Part shown: piece by piece, positions 26,696 through 33,791 of the stretch | Numbering within the stretch: position 1 is the first letter of the stretch | Layout: every line of letters begins with the position of its first letter | From: Candidatus Avelusimicrobium intestinipullorum | Lineage (GTDB): Bacteria; Elusimicrobiota; Elusimicrobia; Elusimicrobiales; Elusimicrobiaceae | NCBI GenBank assembly: GCA_944324635.1 | Contig: CALUXC010000005.1 | Location: 68,691-105,799, forward strand | Length of the DNA stretch: 37,109 bases | Direction of reading: 5' to 3' | Notes under the pieces: generated by a model | The model's input: only the letters and a program-made list of their open reading frames with translations | The model's database searches: none | What the model was told of the DNA's origin: nothing | Made by a program: the position numbers and the translations under genes

Positions 26696-27910
26696 TTATT
26701 TTTTGCGTTTTTTAGATAGGGAATAGTCTTTCTTAGAAACGGAAAAACGCATATCAAACCCCGCCGCACGGCGAAGCTTTGCATCTTCCCAAGAAAGCGT
26801 TTTGACGGTATAAAAAGGATATGCTTCGTCCCCCAGCAAATCCACAAAATCGCACTCTTTGTCCAGTTTATTTACCGCTTTGAACACATGTGCGCTGAAG
26901 GTTTCTTGCTGCGGCAGCTGCGCCCCAACGGAAAACGGCGCGGAATAAGACAAATGCTCCGCTCCCGCATAAATAATAAACACCGCGTCCGGGTTTTGTT
27001 GGCGGAAGTATTTTATTTGTTCCAGCCAAAATTTATTACGCAAGCGAATAGCCTCGGGCAAAATAGCCAAATCAAAAGTTTCTTTGGTTTGGTTGGCTTG
27101 GGGCACTTCGGCTTGGCCGTCGTCATAATACATACAGCGGGGCTCCAATCCGTGCACCTGCATGCCGGATCCCAATGCCGTGGAGAAAACCTGGGCATAG
27201 GCGGGAGCAAACTCCTTCATATCCTGCAAAAACGAATTCTTTTTCTTGATGCCGGCCGGAAGGAATTCCGTCAGCAGTATAATCTTGCGGTCCGGATACG
27301 CGGCCCGATATTCGCGAAGAACGCGGGAAACAAAAACTTGCACGGGCTGTTGGTTATGTTCTTCTCCCAACAAAATATATTTGGCCTGTGCCGGGATAGA
27401 GGCCACCAGTTGTTTTTCGGCGGGTTGATTATCAAACGTTATTTTTTCATTCCACATCCGCGGCAACAAACTTTTGAGCTGTTCCATCGCCTGGGTGCGC
27501 TCCCGCATAAGGCGCTGAATGGCGCGGTTGTTGGCGGCTAAAAAATAACTGCGTTTGTCTTCGGCGGATAATTTATCCCAAAAGGCCACGTTGGGGTAGA
27601 GCGTAAATCCCAAATTTTTAGAAGGCCAACGCAAAATGCGGCTCGCGGGGAGTTCCTCATCAAACAAAACTTCTTTATGTTTGGGCAACAAGCGGGTTAC
27701 GTCCACCCTGGTGCGCTGAACGCGCTGGGTTAAAATACGTGTAATCTGAGAGGAAGAAATCTGCCCGGCAGTAAGTGCCTTTCTGGCGGCAGGAAGCGCC
27801 CCCTTGGCAAGAGGCTGTGCTAGCAAATTGCCGCTAAACGCACAGCATGCCAGCAGCAGGAGTACGGTTTTTACCGTCAACAGATAAGCGGGACGAATCA
27901 TTTTTTTCAT
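26696..27910 (-). CDS. Secreted protein with ChaN/Tiki-superfamily-like domain (paralogue)
   Basis: 404 residues from the ATG at 27910, which has GGAG 6 bases upstream; the open frame reaches 27940 but without a ribosome site. The N-terminus is a signal peptide (TVKTVLLLLACCAFSGNLLA) with either a type I site after LLA or a lipobox-like LLAC, so secreted or lipoprotein. The ChaN/Tiki-type motifs are YILLGEEHNQQP, the acidic LLTEFLPAG, RLRNKFWLEQI and FIIYAGAEHLSYS, in the same order as in the protein at 7797-9164. It lacks that protein's proline tail and ends in basic KKRKK. The reaction is unknown. It converges with dnaE and shares an upstream motif with its paralogue. Confidence 0.75.
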   Translation of the reverse strand: MKKMIRPAYLLTVKTVLLLLACCAFSGNLLAQPLAKGALPAARKALTAGQISSSQITRILTQRVQRTRVDVTRLLPKHKEVLFDEELPASRILRWPSKNLGFTLYPNVAFWDKLSAEDKRSYFLAANNRAIQRLMRERTQAMEQLKSLLPRMWNEKITFDNQPAEKQLVASIPAQAKYILLGEEHNQQPVQVFVSRVLREYRAAYPDRKIILLTEFLPAGIKKKNSFLQDMKEFAPAYAQVFSTALGSGMQVHGLEPRCMYYDDGQAEVPQANQTKETFDLAILPEAIRLRNKFWLEQIKYFRQQNPDAVFIIYAGAEHLSYSAPFSVGAQLPQQETFSAHVFKAVNKLDKECDFVDLLGDEAYPFYTVKTLSWEDAKLRRAAGFDMRFSVSKKDYSLSKKRKK

Positions 27911-28019
27911 AAGGAGCTCCACTAAAGCAAGTTTTCCCACCGCCGCGCAGTATGGCCTGCCATGGCCGACATACGGCTGTTGGCTTATTTATTATGCTAG
28001 CTAATCCTGCCTTTTTTTA

Positions 28020-28037
28020 CCAGGGACATTGGACCCA
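28020..28037 (-). promoter_or_regulatory. Shared upstream motif, copy 2 (ChaN-like gene at 26696-27910)
   Basis: Minus strand TGGGTCCAATGTCCCTGG, 109 bases upstream of the ATG at 27910. Same orientation and consensus as the copy at 7744-7761, though at a different distance. CATAAT at about 27990, further towards the gene, is a possible -10. Confidence 0.4.
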
Positions 28038-28082
28038 CTTCCCTCTGGGCCCTAAGTCTTACGCGCCAGCGGGCAAAGCATT

Positions 28083-28111
28083 TTGTTTCCGTCCCGCTTA
28101 TTTGCTATAAT
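28083..28111 (+). promoter_or_regulatory. Promoter for tRNA-Val
   Basis: -35 TTGTTT (28083-28088), 17-bp spacer, -10 TATAAT (28106-28111) preceded by TGC, an extended -10. Start expected near 28118, 18 bases before the tRNA. Confidence 0.8.
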
Positions 28112-28135
28112 AAATAAGTACTTAATCCGATTTAA

Positions 28136-28210
28136 GCCCAGTTGGCGCAGCGGTAGCGCGTTCCCTTGACATGGGAAAGGTCACAGGTTCAATCCCTGTA
28201 CTGGGCACCA
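28136..28210 (+). tRNA. tRNA-Val (anticodon GAC)
   Basis: Acceptor GCCCAGT/ACTGGGC, D-arm GCGC-AGCGGTA-GCGC, anticodon stem TTCCC/GGGAA with loop TTGACAT, T-arm ACAGG-TTCAATC-CCTGT, discriminator A and encoded CCA. It marks the left border of the AT-rich accessory region. Confidence 0.97.
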
Positions 28211-28213
28211 TTT

Positions 28214-28246
28214 AAATCCTCGTCCCCCGACGAGGATTTTTTATTT
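28214..28246 (+). terminator. Intrinsic terminator of tRNA-Val
   Basis: 11-bp stem AAATCCTCGTC / GACGAGGATTT with a CCCC loop, followed by a T-rich tract. Confidence 0.92.
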
Positions 28247-28284
28247 TCTCCCTATTTTAAGACTGGGTAGCCTAAAGGCTCCAA

Positions 28285-28512
28285 ATGAGTTTTTTGCTAT
28301 TTTTTGCAGGTTTTTGTAGTTTTATTGGCAAGATTTTGGCAATATTCTTAGCTATACAACCAGGCCTTTTCTGGGCCTTATTTTGGCAATTTGCCAACCA
28401 TTTTCCGACGGAAGGCGGATTACTACGCGGGAAGGGTGACAAGCAATCCTTATTTAACCTATATCATTCTAAAATTGACGGTTATCTCGCAAGGAACCAA
28501 AAGAAAAAATGA
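28285..28512 (+). CDS. Possible small membrane-type ORF or remnant
   Basis: 75 codons. The first half is hydrophobic and aromatic (SFLLFFAGFCSFIGKILAIF) and the second half is polar (LLRGKGDKQS, then LARNQKKK at the end). No Shine-Dalgarno precedes the ATG and no promoter is evident. I do not recognise it. The second half resembles, in DNA and in translation, a frame at about 30190-30310, so it may be part of a diverged repeat rather than a gene. Confidence 0.25.
   Translation: MSFLLFFAGFCSFIGKILAIFLAIQPGLFWALFWQFANHFPTEGGLLRGKGDKQSLFNLYHSKIDGYLARNQKKK
28386..28510 (+). repeat. Diverged repeat, copy A
   Basis: The stretch beginning TTTGCCAACC, with GGATTACTACGCGGGAAGGG further in, resembles 30193-30315 (TTTGCCAACC, then AGATTATTATATGGAAATGG). 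Read in the same frame they give LLRGKGDK...LARNQKK and LLYGNGEK...LAKNKKG. The likeness is imperfect. Confidence 0.3.
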
Positions 28513-28561
28513 AGCATAGACCTTTAATCCGCTAAACATTCCAGCGTAGATAATATAAAAT

Positions 28562-28583
28562 ACCCCGGGCTTAAACCCGGGGT
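28562..28583 (-). terminator. Terminator of the GIY-YIG-like gene
   Basis: Stem ACCCCGGG / CCCGGGGT around CTTAAA. On the minus strand it follows the stop at 28590 and is followed by an AT-rich tract (TATTTTATATTA), a weaker T run than the others here. Confidence 0.7.
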
Positions 28584-28589
28584 TGGATA

Positions 28590-28892
28590 TTATTCTTTCG
28601 TTGCGGACGTGATCCGATAGGCATATACAAAGCGAGAGTTTTCATCTCCCCCGCCGGGCCCACCTTGAGTCCCTTTATAATCCAAGAAGAAAGATTCTAC
28701 TTCCCTGGCAATGGTATCGGAATAGGCCTCACAATAAATCCACCAACCGCTATGTTCTGACACATTATGGTCATTGAATAGTCTATCGCGTGGATCTTTG
28801 GCTATTCCGACATACCAGTTTCTATATCCGGAATGTTCTTTTTGAATGTGAGAATCTATTTCTTGAATTATTTTTTCTTTTGTTTGTGCCAT
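28590..28892 (-). CDS. Small GIY-YIG-like protein
   Basis: 100 residues from the ATG at 28892, which has GGCAGG 5 bases upstream; the frame is open to 28991 but the extra residues look like translated leader. NWYVGIAKDPRDRL resembles the second half of the GIY-YIG nuclease core (YVGIT-x-DPxxRL), followed by a His-rich loop, WWIYCEA, and EVESFFLDYKG, which could supply the catalytic Glu. The end GGPGGGDENSRFVYAYR matches what I remember of a widespread small family of unknown role. It could be a DNA- or RNA-cutting enzyme or a binding protein. It stands alone with its own terminator in the accessory region beside the restriction genes. Confidence 0.65.
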   Translation of the reverse strand: MAQTKEKIIQEIDSHIQKEHSGYRNWYVGIAKDPRDRLFNDHNVSEHSGWWIYCEAYSDTIAREVESFFLDYKGTQGGPGGGDENSRFVYAYRITSATKE

Positions 28893-28923
28893 AAATACCT
28901 GCCTTTCCCCTCTTTTTGGGGGG

Positions 28924-28952
28924 TTGTCGGGCAGGCCAAAATCTGCTATAAT
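28924..28952 (+). promoter_or_regulatory. Plus-strand promoter facing away from the GIY-YIG gene
   Basis: -35 TTGTCG (28924-28929), 17-bp spacer, -10 TATAAT (28947-28952) with TGC before it. The same extended -10, TGCTATAAT, serves tRNA-Val. No plus-strand gene follows within 1 kb. Confidence 0.5.
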
Positions 28953-28958
28953 AACTGT

Positions 28959-29060
28959 AAGGAATAGAGCTATTTGTAGATCTTGGCCCACCTAAAAGCC
29001 ACTTTTGCAAGTAGCTTTTGTATTAATAAGGGGTACAACTACGCCAATAGTTGTGCCCTT
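28959..29060 (+). ncRNA. Candidate small RNA
   Basis: Downstream of the promoter at 28924-28952 lie two hairpins. The first is AAAAGC-c-ACTT / AAGT-a-GCTTTT with loop TTGC (28994-29019), the second a stem with core ACAACTA/TAGTTGT extended by GGGG/CCCT-type pairs (29029-29060). There is no protein frame. The second hairpin could instead end transcription of the minus-strand gene that stops at 29063. Supported by structure only. Confidence 0.3.
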
Positions 29061-29062
29061 CA

Positions 29063-29398
29063 TTAATTAAAAGGGACATCATCTTTTTCTATCTCTTTTT
29101 CTTTTTCTCTCTCTTTGAGTATATACACTCCTTTCTGTCCCGCTTTCTTAAGTAAATATTGCTTTTTTACCAAAGCAAGTAAGCGGTTGTTTAATATAGA
29201 CCGTTTCGTAATCGTGTTGGTTTGGCGGTAGTGTCTGATTGCGATTTCATCCAATGTTGCTATGCCACCAAAACTTTTGATAATATCCAATAGAGCCTTG
29301 TCCAGTGGATTGATTTTTGCTATGGACAGTGTATCCAGCAATTCTTGGGGAAGCCCTTCTAGACTTTCGCGATAACCAATTTTTTCTGTGTCAGTCAT
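29063..29398 (-). CDS. Winged-helix-like protein, unknown function
   Basis: 111 residues; family not recognised. The central part (about 30-95) fits a winged helix: a first helix in LDKALLDIIKSFG, then TLDEIAIRHYRQ, a helix with SILNNRLLALVKKQYLLKKAG, and a wing ending GVYILKER. The tail KEREKEKEIEKDD is highly charged. It could bind DNA and regulate itself or the restriction genes. There is no Shine-Dalgarno; TACAAT ends 6 bases before the ATG with TTGCAG 17 bases further up, so a leaderless mRNA is possible. AT-rich, like its surroundings. Confidence 0.6.
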   Translation of the reverse strand: MTDTEKIGYRESLEGLPQELLDTLSIAKINPLDKALLDIIKSFGGIATLDEIAIRHYRQTNTITKRSILNNRLLALVKKQYLLKKAGQKGVYILKEREKEKEIEKDDVPFN

Positions 29399-29404
29399 AT
29401 GCCC

Positions 29405-29433
29405 ATTGTATAAAATTTTTTTCCAATCTGCAA
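29405..29433 (-). promoter_or_regulatory. Promoter of the winged-helix gene
   Basis: Minus strand: -35 TTGCAG (29428-29433), 17-bp spacer, -10 TACAAT (29405-29410). The start would fall at about 29398, the A of the ATG. Confidence 0.45.
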
Positions 29434-29440
29434 CTTTTTT

Positions 29441-29760
29441 TCTAGCACCAGCGCCTGTTTTCTGCTATCTTTATTTTTTTATATATCTTATTATAAATAC
29501 AAAAAATAAATTTTATAACATAAGGTGACCAAGTTTTGAATAGCGTTTTTTATTGGCCAACCTACTTTTATAGCGCTTATATATTAAAGCAAAAAACACA
29601 ATAAAACGCAAGTTTTGAAAAATGAAAAAAATAAAATTTATACATGAAAACAGAAAATTGAAGCAAAATAGAAAAAAATTGGTTAGTTAATTTAGAGACA
29701 AAAACAAAGAAAAAAAGCAAAAAAATACAAAATTTGAAGACGAATAGAAAACATATTGAC
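29441..29760. other. Very AT-rich non-coding stretch with repeated A-tracts
   Basis: No gene seen. The plus strand from about 29590 to 29760 is dominated by A runs of 4-7 bases at frequent intervals, which suggests intrinsically curved DNA. CAAGTTTTGAA occurs twice (29530-29540 and 29609-29619). It lies upstream of the winged-helix gene and may be a regulatory or silenced border zone. Confidence 0.5.
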
Positions 29761-29898
29761 TACATTTCATACTCATTGTAGCATGCCCCGGATATTAAAC
29801 CTATCAATAGACAGCTCGCTGTGTTTGGGTTCTCGCCTCTATCAACGCGTTTAGTTCGAGGCCTTCAATCAGATTCTATTCTTTTAAAAATGTGACAG

Positions 29899-30072
29899 AT
29901 GACAAGAATATCGGCCATAGCCTTGCAACTGAACTCCAAGGATAAAAACGAAGAAGTATACATTAACACATTTAATGTCCGAATATCGAAATCAAGTCAG
30001 GAGACTTTTATCTATCTTTACCGCCTCGCCTACGAATTCAATTTGGCCTTCTGGCACTTTGGTTTTATGTAG
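29899..30072 (+). CDS. Short unassigned ORF
   Basis: 57 codons, MTRISAIALQLNSKDKNEEV to LAFWHFGFM. No Shine-Dalgarno, promoter or recognised family. The opposite strand is also partly open. Possibly a gene fragment. Confidence 0.15.
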   Translation: MTRISAIALQLNSKDKNEEVYINTFNVRISKSSQETFIYLYRLAYEFNLAFWHFGFM

Positions 30073-30192
30073 AAAAGGCACGGAGTGCCATCTTTTACCT
30101 TCAAAATTTCATTTAGGATATATAATTCGCCTAGTCATGCAACAGGAGAGACTCCTTCCAACATAGAACAGGACAATAGTAATATTTTTGAA

Positions 30193-30315
30193 AGTTTGCC
30201 AACCCATTCTCGGGCGCGAGACAGATTATTATATGGAAATGGCGAAAAAGAGCCATATCTAGCCGTTATAAGTGGCCATTCCCCGCTTGCCAAAAACAAG
30301 AAAGGCTGGCAGAAT
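30193..30315 (+). repeat. Diverged repeat, copy B
   Basis: Counterpart of the stretch at 28386-28510. It shares TTTGCCAACC at its start and a similar middle; the translation in the matching frame has LLYGNGEK then LAKNKKG. Confidence 0.3.
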
Positions 30316-30464
30316 CCGCCCCAAGCAGATGATAACATCACAAAAATAAAAACTTGAATTGTAGAAATAAAAGCCGGTGGCAAAAATTTTTAGAAAAATT
30401 TTTACAGCTTTGAGTTTATAAGCAACAGGTATATTTATAAGCCCTGCGGTCTGTTTTAGCCAAT

Positions 30465-33400
30465 TTAGATGTGAATACTAGAATGGAAGCGGTTTACAAA
30501 GTTGTACAGCGGCTCTGTATTCGTAAAAATAGACGTATAATCTTGATAGGTAAAGGGTTCTTCCTGCAGGTCTTGGGGCTCAATATCACCATTTTCTAAT
30601 ACAAAATTAACAATTAGATGCAAAAACTCCTCTTGTGCGGAGTTAAAGTTGTACTGGTTCATATAGTCATTGAACAATTTACTCACCACTTCTTTATCAA
30701 GGCCTACAATTTGCCGAACAAAAGCCCCCAAATCTAACCCATGGGCAATCTTGTCATAATCTTCTTTCGTGCCCAGTTTTTGCCATAAAATAGTTTGCAG
30801 TTCTTCAATATCTTGTTGGGTTAATTGCTCTAAATTATGAATCTTAGCAATGGCACCTTTATCCACATTGTCTGTCAAATAGTCTTCCACACACCGTCTA
30901 TAATCTTTAAATTGTGGCGTCGGGGATTGCCCTCCTTTTTTAGGCACAACAAAATCCGAGAAATTAGATGTAATCACTTCCCTCTTCTGCTTATCTAAAA
31001 ACTGCAATAAGGTGCGTACTTCTGTGCGTAGTTGCTCTAACTTAGTTAGCGTTACCCCTTCCCAAAAACCGGTTTGCAACACGCTTTCCAGGAAATCTTT
31101 TTTAGCCGCAATGGCAGGCACGGTCAGCCGTTCCAGCAAATCCGAACAAATAGATGTTACCTTTTGGACGGCCTTAGAATAATCTTTATCCTCTGCTAAT
31201 TGGGAAAGTTCCATATTAAATACCCACAAATCAAAGAGTTTTGCGCTCTCATCGGGGTCGTCCGGATCAATCAAAGGCGTAATCTGCTTCTTAATTTCCT
31301 TCGCTTCTAATGGGCTGATGTATTCCCAACTGCTTTCAATGGAATATTTATCCACGTATTTAAGAGCAAGTTTTACATTGATTAGGTTTTTGTTCAGGTG
31401 TTTAATTTTGTCAATCAGCTCTGCCTTATACATGGCGTAAAACGCTCTACGCTCTTCGTTTTCTTGATGTTGATGTTTCTGCAATTCGCATACCAAGTCC
31501 AACTTTAATTCAAATAGTTTTTGGCTTAGTGTTAATGCGGTTTTAGGTTGTTTTCCATCCGGGTTCATACGGAAAAAGTCAAACACATCACAAAAATCAA
31601 AAATATAGAACCCCTGCTTATCATCGTGGCGCATTAAAACAGGTTCGGCATTCTTTTCAAAGTATTCACGGGAAGGAGAGAACACATCCAAATCTTTACA
31701 AGTGCGCGTTCCGCGCCCTATCATCTGCCAAAACTTAATTTGAGAGAATACCCGCTTAAAAAATACCAAATTTAGCACTTCAGGCACGTCTATACCGGTG
31801 TCTAACATATCTACAGACACCGCAATTGTTAAATCACTTTCCGGATTGGTAAATTCGTCAATCAAAGTTTGGGCATAGTTGATATAGTTATCTATCAGTT
31901 TGCAGTAATCGTTTCCTTTTTCGGGGTACAGAATATGGAAACGTTTAACAATTTCTTCCGCATGCCGGTGATTATAGGCAAAAATAATTGTTTTCCCCAG
32001 TTTATCACCGCCCTGTGTTTTTAACCCTTCATTCATTAGGGTTTGCAAGACGCGGTCTATGGTGTCTTGGTTTAAAATGGTTTTTTGAAAAAGTTTGGCG
32101 TCTATTTCCTTTGGAAAGGAGCACTCTTCGGTAAATAAAGTTTCGTATTGGGCTTTTTCTTCGTCTGACAGGTCTTTGTATTTAAGCCCGTTCTTTAAGA
32201 TATTGGTGGTGCGTTCAAAGGCGTGGAAATCTACCAAAAATCCTTCTTTTACGGCTGTTTTATAGTCATACGCAAAAGTAGGTTCACCTTTGGGCAAATC
32301 AAACACTTCATAGGTGGATTTTTCAATCTGTTCCCGCGGGGTCGCCGTTAAACCCAAAAGCAAAGAATCAAAATAGTGGAAAATGGCTTTATACTTGTTG
32401 TAAATAGATCGGTGCGCCTCATCCAAAATGATCAAATCAAAGTTTGCAATGCCATATTTTTTATCTTCTCTATCAATGATATTAAGCATTGTTTGATAGG
32501 TAGAGAGGGTGATTTTAGCGTTATAATCCCTATCGTCTTCTTTTTCTTCGGACAGAATACAAAGGGTGCTGTCCGGCAAGTATTTGGTAAAAGCATTGGC
32601 GGCCTGTTTAACAAGGGCCGTACGGTCTGCCAAAAACAGCACTTTATTGGCCCAGTTCGCCCGCTGTAATACATCCACAATAGAAATGGCGCATCTAGTC
32701 TTGCCGGTGCCTGTAGCCATCACCAGCAGGGCTTTACGGGCCTTGCGGTTAAATGTTTCACACACGGCCGTGGTGGCTTGTTGGATAAAAGGCCTGTCTG
32801 AAATATTTTTATCTACACGCGTATCGGTAATGTCCGACAAATTCCGTCTATGTAGCAGGGATTGCAGTTCTTCTTTGCTATAAAACCCATATACCTTGCG
32901 GGCAGGATAACCCGCACAGTCCACCACGTGGGTAGAATAGCCGTTTGTGTAAAAAATCACAGGTCTTCTGCCCCACATTTGCTCTATACAATCAGCATAT
33001 AACCGGGCTTGTTGGGAACCGACGACCTCATCTACAGCCGTTTTTTTGGCTTCCACTACTGCCAAAGGCACGCCGTCATTATCAAACAGCACATAATCGG
33101 CAAAGCCATACCCTTCTTTATTGGGCATCCCCTGCAGTTTTACTTCAATGCACGCAAGCCCCGCCGTAGTGGCGCCTTCCGTGGGCGAAATCTGCCAACC
33201 GGCTTCTTTTAGGGCCTCGTCAATGTAGAGTTTGCGAGTTTCGTATTCGGTAAAATCTATGGAAGATTTTTGTTCAATACCCCGTACAATATTGTTTTTG
33301 TATTTGGTTAGGGTATGCGCGTCCGGCGCGGGCTCGTCTTTAGGTAACACGACGGTTTTTTCGGCTTGGGGTTTAGCGTTGTAAATAGAAGGGTCATAAT

Positions 33401-33791
33401 CAGGCACATCCTTACACGCCCCCATTAAATAAAGCACCTGTTTGACGGTTTCGTGCAAGGCTTTTAAGCATCCGCGCGCCAATTTGGGCTGGACTTCTTC
33501 TTTATGGGCACCGTCGTTACCCACTTTGCGCACAAAATGCACGCACGAAATAAGAGGGTCACTAAAGTAGGACTTAAACTGTGCATCTTCAATAAGAGAA
33601 AACAAGTTGCTATCGGCAGGATAGCTGCCGTATTTGGCAGTATAGAAGGACTTTACAAGATTTTCCAACGCTTTACGGGCAAAAATGGCACTAATGGTGG
33701 GTTGGGAAACAACATACTCCTCCGCCCCTGCACACAAAGAGTGGAGCGTCTTGAAGTCTGGGAGTTGCTGTAAAAAGTCAAAATTCTTCAT
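30465..33791 (-). CDS. hsdR: Type I restriction endonuclease subunit R
   Basis: Motor and nuclease of a type I restriction enzyme: translocates DNA using ATP and cuts at a distance, in a complex with HsdM and HsdS. 1108 residues. Residues about 1-125 look like a DUF4145-type domain (EEYVVSQPTISAIFARKALE). The PD-(D/E)xK nuclease is at about 230-250 (FADYVLFDNDG, then VVEAKK). The SF2 motor has Walker A MATGTGKT near 355-362, DEAH in LIILDEAHRS near 455, LTATPRE and the motif VI QMIGRGTRT region. A helical C-terminal domain follows for complex assembly. Its ATG overlaps the hsdS stop by 4 bases (ATGA). AT-richer than the housekeeping genes to the left. Confidence 0.95.
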   Translation of the reverse strand: MKNFDFLQQLPDFKTLHSLCAGAEEYVVSQPTISAIFARKALENLVKSFYTAKYGSYPADSNLFSLIEDAQFKSYFSDPLISCVHFVRKVGNDGAHKEEVQPKLARGCLKALHETVKQVLYLMGACKDVPDYDPSIYNAKPQAEKTVVLPKDEPAPDAHTLTKYKNNIVRGIEQKSSIDFTEYETRKLYIDEALKEAGWQISPTEGATTAGLACIEVKLQGMPNKEGYGFADYVLFDNDGVPLAVVEAKKTAVDEVVGSQQARLYADCIEQMWGRRPVIFYTNGYSTHVVDCAGYPARKVYGFYSKEELQSLLHRRNLSDITDTRVDKNISDRPFIQQATTAVCETFNRKARKALLVMATGTGKTRCAISIVDVLQRANWANKVLFLADRTALVKQAANAFTKYLPDSTLCILSEEKEDDRDYNAKITLSTYQTMLNIIDREDKKYGIANFDLIILDEAHRSIYNKYKAIFHYFDSLLLGLTATPREQIEKSTYEVFDLPKGEPTFAYDYKTAVKEGFLVDFHAFERTTNILKNGLKYKDLSDEEKAQYETLFTEECSFPKEIDAKLFQKTILNQDTIDRVLQTLMNEGLKTQGGDKLGKTIIFAYNHRHAEEIVKRFHILYPEKGNDYCKLIDNYINYAQTLIDEFTNPESDLTIAVSVDMLDTGIDVPEVLNLVFFKRVFSQIKFWQMIGRGTRTCKDLDVFSPSREYFEKNAEPVLMRHDDKQGFYIFDFCDVFDFFRMNPDGKQPKTALTLSQKLFELKLDLVCELQKHQHQENEERRAFYAMYKAELIDKIKHLNKNLINVKLALKYVDKYSIESSWEYISPLEAKEIKKQITPLIDPDDPDESAKLFDLWVFNMELSQLAEDKDYSKAVQKVTSICSDLLERLTVPAIAAKKDFLESVLQTGFWEGVTLTKLEQLRTEVRTLLQFLDKQKREVITSNFSDFVVPKKGGQSPTPQFKDYRRCVEDYLTDNVDKGAIAKIHNLEQLTQQDIEELQTILWQKLGTKEDYDKIAHGLDLGAFVRQIVGLDKEVVSKLFNDYMNQYNFNSAQEEFLHLIVNFVLENGDIEPQDLQEEPFTYQDYTSIFTNTEPLYNFVNRFHSSIHI

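Larger units (their letters stand above)
29761..30464. other. Non-coding or decayed region downstream of hsdR
   Basis: No recognisable gene. It holds a 57-codon frame at 29899-30072 (+), starting MTRISAIALQLNSKDKNEEV, without a ribosome site. There are short open stretches on the minus strand too, a small GGCAC-GGA-GTGCC hairpin (30077-30089), the diverged repeat copy B (about 30193-30315), and a tandem AAAAATTTTTAG-type stretch near 30380-30405. It may be remnants of lost genes. Confidence 0.4.
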
